Shown here piece by piece: positions 61,022 through 64,000 of a DNA stretch of 64,000 bases; position 1 is the first letter of the stretch, and every line of letters starts with the position of its first letter. The stretch is from Flavimobilis massiliensis. GTDB lineage: Bacteria > Actinomycetota > Actinomycetes > Actinomycetales > Cellulomonadaceae. The stretch spans positions 2,480,001-2,544,000 of the forward strand of contig NZ_LT964979.1 of NCBI RefSeq assembly GCF_900240335.1. Reading direction: 5' to 3'. The position numbers and the translations under genes were made by a program. A model generated the notes under the pieces. That model was given only the letters and a program-made list of their open reading frames with translations, made no database searches and was not told where the DNA came from.

Positions 61022-63625
61022 ATGCGGGTGCAGAGGAACGTCACGTCGGACGGCGTCGTCGCACGCGGGCGCCGCACGGTGCGGCGGCGGGCGTTCGGGC
61101 GACACGTGGGGTTCGTCGTGAGCGTCGGGCTCGCGCTCGCCGGGCTCGTGCCGACACACGTCGCCGTGGCGCGCTCCGCCGACATCGATGAGGTCGAGAC
61201 GCGGGCTGACGACCTCATGCCGGTCGAGGACGGCGCGCGCCTCGGGCTCGGCGGACGGTACACGCTCGATGGCAACAGGTACCGCGACGAGAGTCCGTGG
61301 AACTGGGCGACGCCCCTGTGCTCGACGCTCGCGCCCGAGGGATCGCTCGTCCGGCTCGTCTCGGCGTGCACGCCCGGCCGGCTCGTCTCGACGCTCCTCG
61401 ACCCGGTCGCCTACACGGTCGTGAGCCGCACCGAGGTCGCGTTCACCCAGGGGCTGCCGATCGTCGGTGCCGTCAAGGTGCTCGGCGTCGACGTCTACGT
61501 CGTCACCGGTGAGAACAACGACGCCGAGGGCGACGCCCGCGAGGTCGTGCGGGTCTCGAAGCTCACGCGCGGCCTCGTGCACCTTGGCTCGACGGGCATC
61601 GCCTCGGGCGCGATCCACCGGAAGTTCGCGGGCATCGCCGCTCCGTTCGAGGCAGGATCGCCCGATCTCGCGCTCGTCGGCACGACGCTCCATCTCCATA
61701 TGTCGCGTCTCATGTACGGGGGTCCGGGCGGCGTGCGACACCAGTCGAACGTCACGCTCACCCTTGACGCGTCGACGATGACTCGCTTCGTCGAGACGAG
61801 CGACGCGTACGCCTCGCACTCGTTCAACCAGTTCGTCGCGGCGGTCGACGGTGCCGTCGTCCGCATCGACCACGGCGATGCCCATCCGCGGGCGGTGAGG
61901 GCCGTGGTCACAGGGCCGGGTGACGCGTTCGACACGTACACGCTCGTCGCTCTCGACGGGGGGAGGGGGGCGAACTTCACGGGCGTGACGGTCAACGGCC
62001 TTGCGACGACGGGGACCGTCGCGGCCGTCGCCGGGATCTCCTCGCCCCACCGCAACGCGGTCCGGGGCATCACGGGGCTCCGTGAAAACGCGGCGGGCCA
62101 GTCGCAGTCGAACGTCTACGTCGCGCTCGTCGACCTCGCGACGGGCACGCAGAAGTTCGTGTGGCTCACGGACAACCACCCGCTGACGTCGACGACGATG
62201 GTCGGTGAGCCGAGCATCACGACGCTGCCGTCGGGCGATCTTGCCGTGCTCTTCCATGTCGCGGTCAAGCGCACTGACGGGGGCATCGGCCGCCGGACGG
62301 AGTATCGGCTCGTGAGCCCCGCGGGCGTCGTCAGGGCGAGCGTGTCGCTCGCGACGTCAGCGCACCTGCCGACGTCACCTCCCGTCGTCGTCGGCGACCG
62401 GCTCCTCTGGGTGACGCAGCGCGACATCCTGCCACCGTCGGACTTCGTCGACCACGGTGGGACCCGCAACGTCCTGCGGGCGATCGACGTCTCCGCACCG
62501 ACCGCGCCGCGGACCGTGACCCTGCCGCTCACGCCTTTCACGAGGACGAGCCGGCCGACGGTCACGGAGTTCGCCGAGGTTGGTCGCACGCTCACGGCGG
62601 ACACGGGGACATGGTCGCCGAAGCCCACGTTCACGTACCGCTGGCTGCGCGACGGGGTCGCCGTGCGCGGCGCGACGGCGCGCACCTACACGGTGACGCT
62701 CGACGACCCCGGCCACGCGATCAACGTCGAGGTGACGGCGCACGCCAAGGGCAGGTTGGTGACGACAAGAATCTCCCAGGAGACCCTCGTCGACGCCCAC
62801 GGGGTCACGGCGCCGCGGATCGTCGGCGCGGCGCGCGTCGGAACGAAGCTCGTCGCGACCCGCGGTGTCACGGTGCCGGCCGCGAGCTCGGTGACCTATG
62901 CCTGGTACGTCGACGGCGTCGAGGTCGACGGCGTCCACGGCCCCCGGTACGTGGTCCGGCGCAGGGACATCGGCAAGAGGATCCAGGTCGGGGTGCGGGG
63001 AGAGTTCTCGGTCGGTCGCTTCACGAAACGGTCGTCGTTCTACTCGCGGCCCACCGCGAAGGTCGTCGCTGCCACATCGTCGCGCCCCTTCACCGCGGCC
63101 CCGCGCCCGACGGTCTCCGGGACCGCGCGCGTCGGCAAGAAGCTCACCGCGAGGGCCGGGACGTGGAAGCCCGCGGCGACGGTGTCCTACCGGTGGCTGC
63201 GTGACGGCAGGTCGATCTCGGGGGCGACGCGCTCGACGTACACCGTCACCGCGGCCGACCGTGGTCGCAGGATCTCGGTGCGCGTCACCGCGCGTCGCGC
63301 CGGGTACGCGACGACGTCGAAGGTCTCGGCAGCCCGCGCGGTCCCGGGGGCGCGGTTCCGCTCCGCCCCGCGCCCGAAGGTCTCGGGGACGGCGCGCGTC
63401 GGGCGGACGCTCACGGCGCGGGCGGGCACGTGGAGACCGGCGGCGAAGGTGCGGTACCAGTGGCTGCGCTCCGGGAAGAAGATCGCCGGGGCGACGAAGG
63501 CGACGTACCGGCTCCGGGCGGCCGACCGTGGTGCGCGGATCGCCGTCCGGGTGACGGCCGTGCGCAGCGGGTACGTGAGCACGTCGACAACGTCGCGGAC
63601 GACGGCGGTGGTGCGCGCGGGGTGA
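61022..63625 (+). CDS. Secreted protein with four tandem Ig-like repeats
   Basis: 867 residues. A long basic signal peptide (helix about 28-46), a roughly 440-residue N-terminal domain with propeller-like short repeats and no recognised catalytic motif, then four tandem beta-sandwich repeats of about 78-88 residues from about 505 to the end. Repeat landmarks are VSGTARVGKKLTARAGTW, YRWLRDG and a Gly/Ile/Val strand IAVRVTA. The last two repeats are most alike, indicating recent duplication. Such repeats occur in actinobacterial surface and cell-wall-associated proteins. No sorting motif is seen. Function unknown. Confidence 0.75.
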   Translation: MRVQRNVTSDGVVARGRRTVRRRAFGRHVGFVVSVGLALAGLVPTHVAVARSADIDEVETRADDLMPVEDGARLGLGGRYTLDGNRYRDESPWNWATPLCSTLAPEGSLVRLVSACTPGRLVSTLLDPVAYTVVSRTEVAFTQGLPIVGAVKVLGVDVYVVTGENNDAEGDAREVVRVSKLTRGLVHLGSTGIASGAIHRKFAGIAAPFEAGSPDLALVGTTLHLHMSRLMYGGPGGVRHQSNVTLTLDASTMTRFVETSDAYASHSFNQFVAAVDGAVVRIDHGDAHPRAVRAVVTGPGDAFDTYTLVALDGGRGANFTGVTVNGLATTGTVAAVAGISSPHRNAVRGITGLRENAAGQSQSNVYVALVDLATGTQKFVWLTDNHPLTSTTMVGEPSITTLPSGDLAVLFHVAVKRTDGGIGRRTEYRLVSPAGVVRASVSLATSAHLPTSPPVVVGDRLLWVTQRDILPPSDFVDHGGTRNVLRAIDVSAPTAPRTVTLPLTPFTRTSRPTVTEFAEVGRTLTADTGTWSPKPTFTYRWLRDGVAVRGATARTYTVTLDDPGHAINVEVTAHAKGRLVTTRISQETLVDAHGVTAPRIVGAARVGTKLVATRGVTVPAASSVTYAWYVDGVEVDGVHGPRYVVRRRDIGKRIQVGVRGEFSVGRFTKRSSFYSRPTAKVVAATSSRPFTAAPRPTVSGTARVGKKLTARAGTWKPAATVSYRWLRDGRSISGATRSTYTVTAADRGRRISVRVTARRAGYATTSKVSAARAVPGARFRSAPRPKVSGTARVGRTLTARAGTWRPAAKVRYQWLRSGKKIAGATKATYRLRAADRGARIAVRVTAVRSGYVSTSTTSRTTAVVRAG

Positions 63626-63826
63626 CGGGACGCGCCGGTCGAGAGTCGCGACGGGAGCCGTCGGGTAGGTGAGGTCTTGCCCACCCCGTGGCTCTTCGCG
63701 AGGTGTGCTTGTCAGTGACTGTTGTTGCCGCCAAGATGGTCGTGGCCGAGCAGGGCGGCCGGGGCATGGATCCAGGGACCCCGGCGCTCCAGGGAGCTCG
63801 GTGCATGAACGACATCAGGGAGCATC

Positions 63827-64000
63827 ATGCTCAGCACAGCACGCACAAGGGTGAGACGCGCGGTCTCCGCACTCCTTGCCCTTGCCGTCGCCGGCGGCAT
63901 CGCCGGCACCTTTCCGGCTACCGCGGCGGCCGAACCCGTCCAGACCCTGACCGTCCAGACCGGAGGCGTCCCTGAGGACACTCAGGTCAGGCTCTACGCG
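63827..64000 (+). CDS. Secreted protein, N-terminal fragment cut by the window end
   Basis: 58 codons remain open to the last base. A classic signal peptide is present: basic start (ARTRVRR), hydrophobic core AVSALLALAVAGGIAG and a probable cleavage after ATAAA-E. The mature part begins EPVQTLTVQTGGVPEDTQ, beta-rich in look. AGGGAG (63817-63822) precedes the ATG at four bases. It may belong with the upstream secreted protein gene; identity cannot be told from so short a piece. Confidence 0.65.
   Translation, partial: MLSTARTRVRRAVSALLALAVAGGIAGTFPATAAAEPVQTLTVQTGGVPEDTQVRLYA

Overview
The window is a high-GC, tightly packed actinobacterial chromosome segment, most probably from the order Micrococcales near Cellulomonadaceae (this placement is an inference from gene content and order). 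The signs are MshA (mycothiol), SenX3/RegX3, CarD, Lsr2, a ROK-type xylose regulator, heavy GTG start use, many 1-4 base ATGA/GTGA stop-start overlaps, and start codons lying only 6-7 bases after a TANNNT-like -10 box, which suggests leaderless transcripts. No tRNA, rRNA, CRISPR array, transposase or integrase was recognised.

Layout. 1-7800: a zincin-like tail, tilS, hpt, ftsH, then folate genes folE-folP-folBK and a DUF3180 gene. The 5' end of folP is corrupted by an Illumina/Nextera-adapter-like sequence joined to an inverted copy of folP (5092-5254), so this part is an assembly or library artefact. 7801-8967: an atypical insertion carrying a small two-helix membrane protein, closed by a truncated second copy of the DUF3180 3' end. 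9038-21210: three PH-domain membrane protein genes, a DUF2520 protein, panC-panD, nadB, a VanY-type peptidase, nadC and lysS. 21332-30769: a xylose-type sugar module (ChvE/MmsA/MmsB importer, xylB, xylA, ROK repressor) interrupted by a small membrane protein gene and lsr2. Two similar candidate operators link the importer promoter with the xylA/ROK promoter. 30960-36166: lactonase, Bfd-like ferredoxin, mshA, and a GntR/membrane-protein pair divergent from a secreted protein gene with a palindromic operator between them. 36238-44374: gpmA, phoU, senX3-regX3 and pstSCAB with PHO-box-like direct repeats. 44647-51826: lipoprotein, carD, ispD, ispF, a zinc-ribbon membrane protein, two decayed gene tails, cysS and rlmB. 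52029-57102: DUF4032 kinase-like gene, a solitary MsiK/UgpC-type ATPase, and otsB-otsA for trehalose. 57327-64000: Ser/Thr kinase, membrane protein, DsbA-like thioredoxin and two secreted proteins, the last cut by the window end.

How it fits together. Most genes are housekeeping: folate, pantothenate, NAD, isoprenoid precursors (MEP pathway), mycothiol and trehalose synthesis, phosphate sensing and import. The accessory interest is in the intergenic DNA. At least four families of imperfect or perfect palindromes occur as two to eight dispersed or tandem copies at gene 3' ends, some with compensatory base changes. No clearly new multi-gene system was found. The strongest unusual signals are the adapter chimera, the insertion bracketed by the DUF3180 tail duplication, the hairpin families, the shared xylose operator, and the fused gene-tail scar upstream of cysS.
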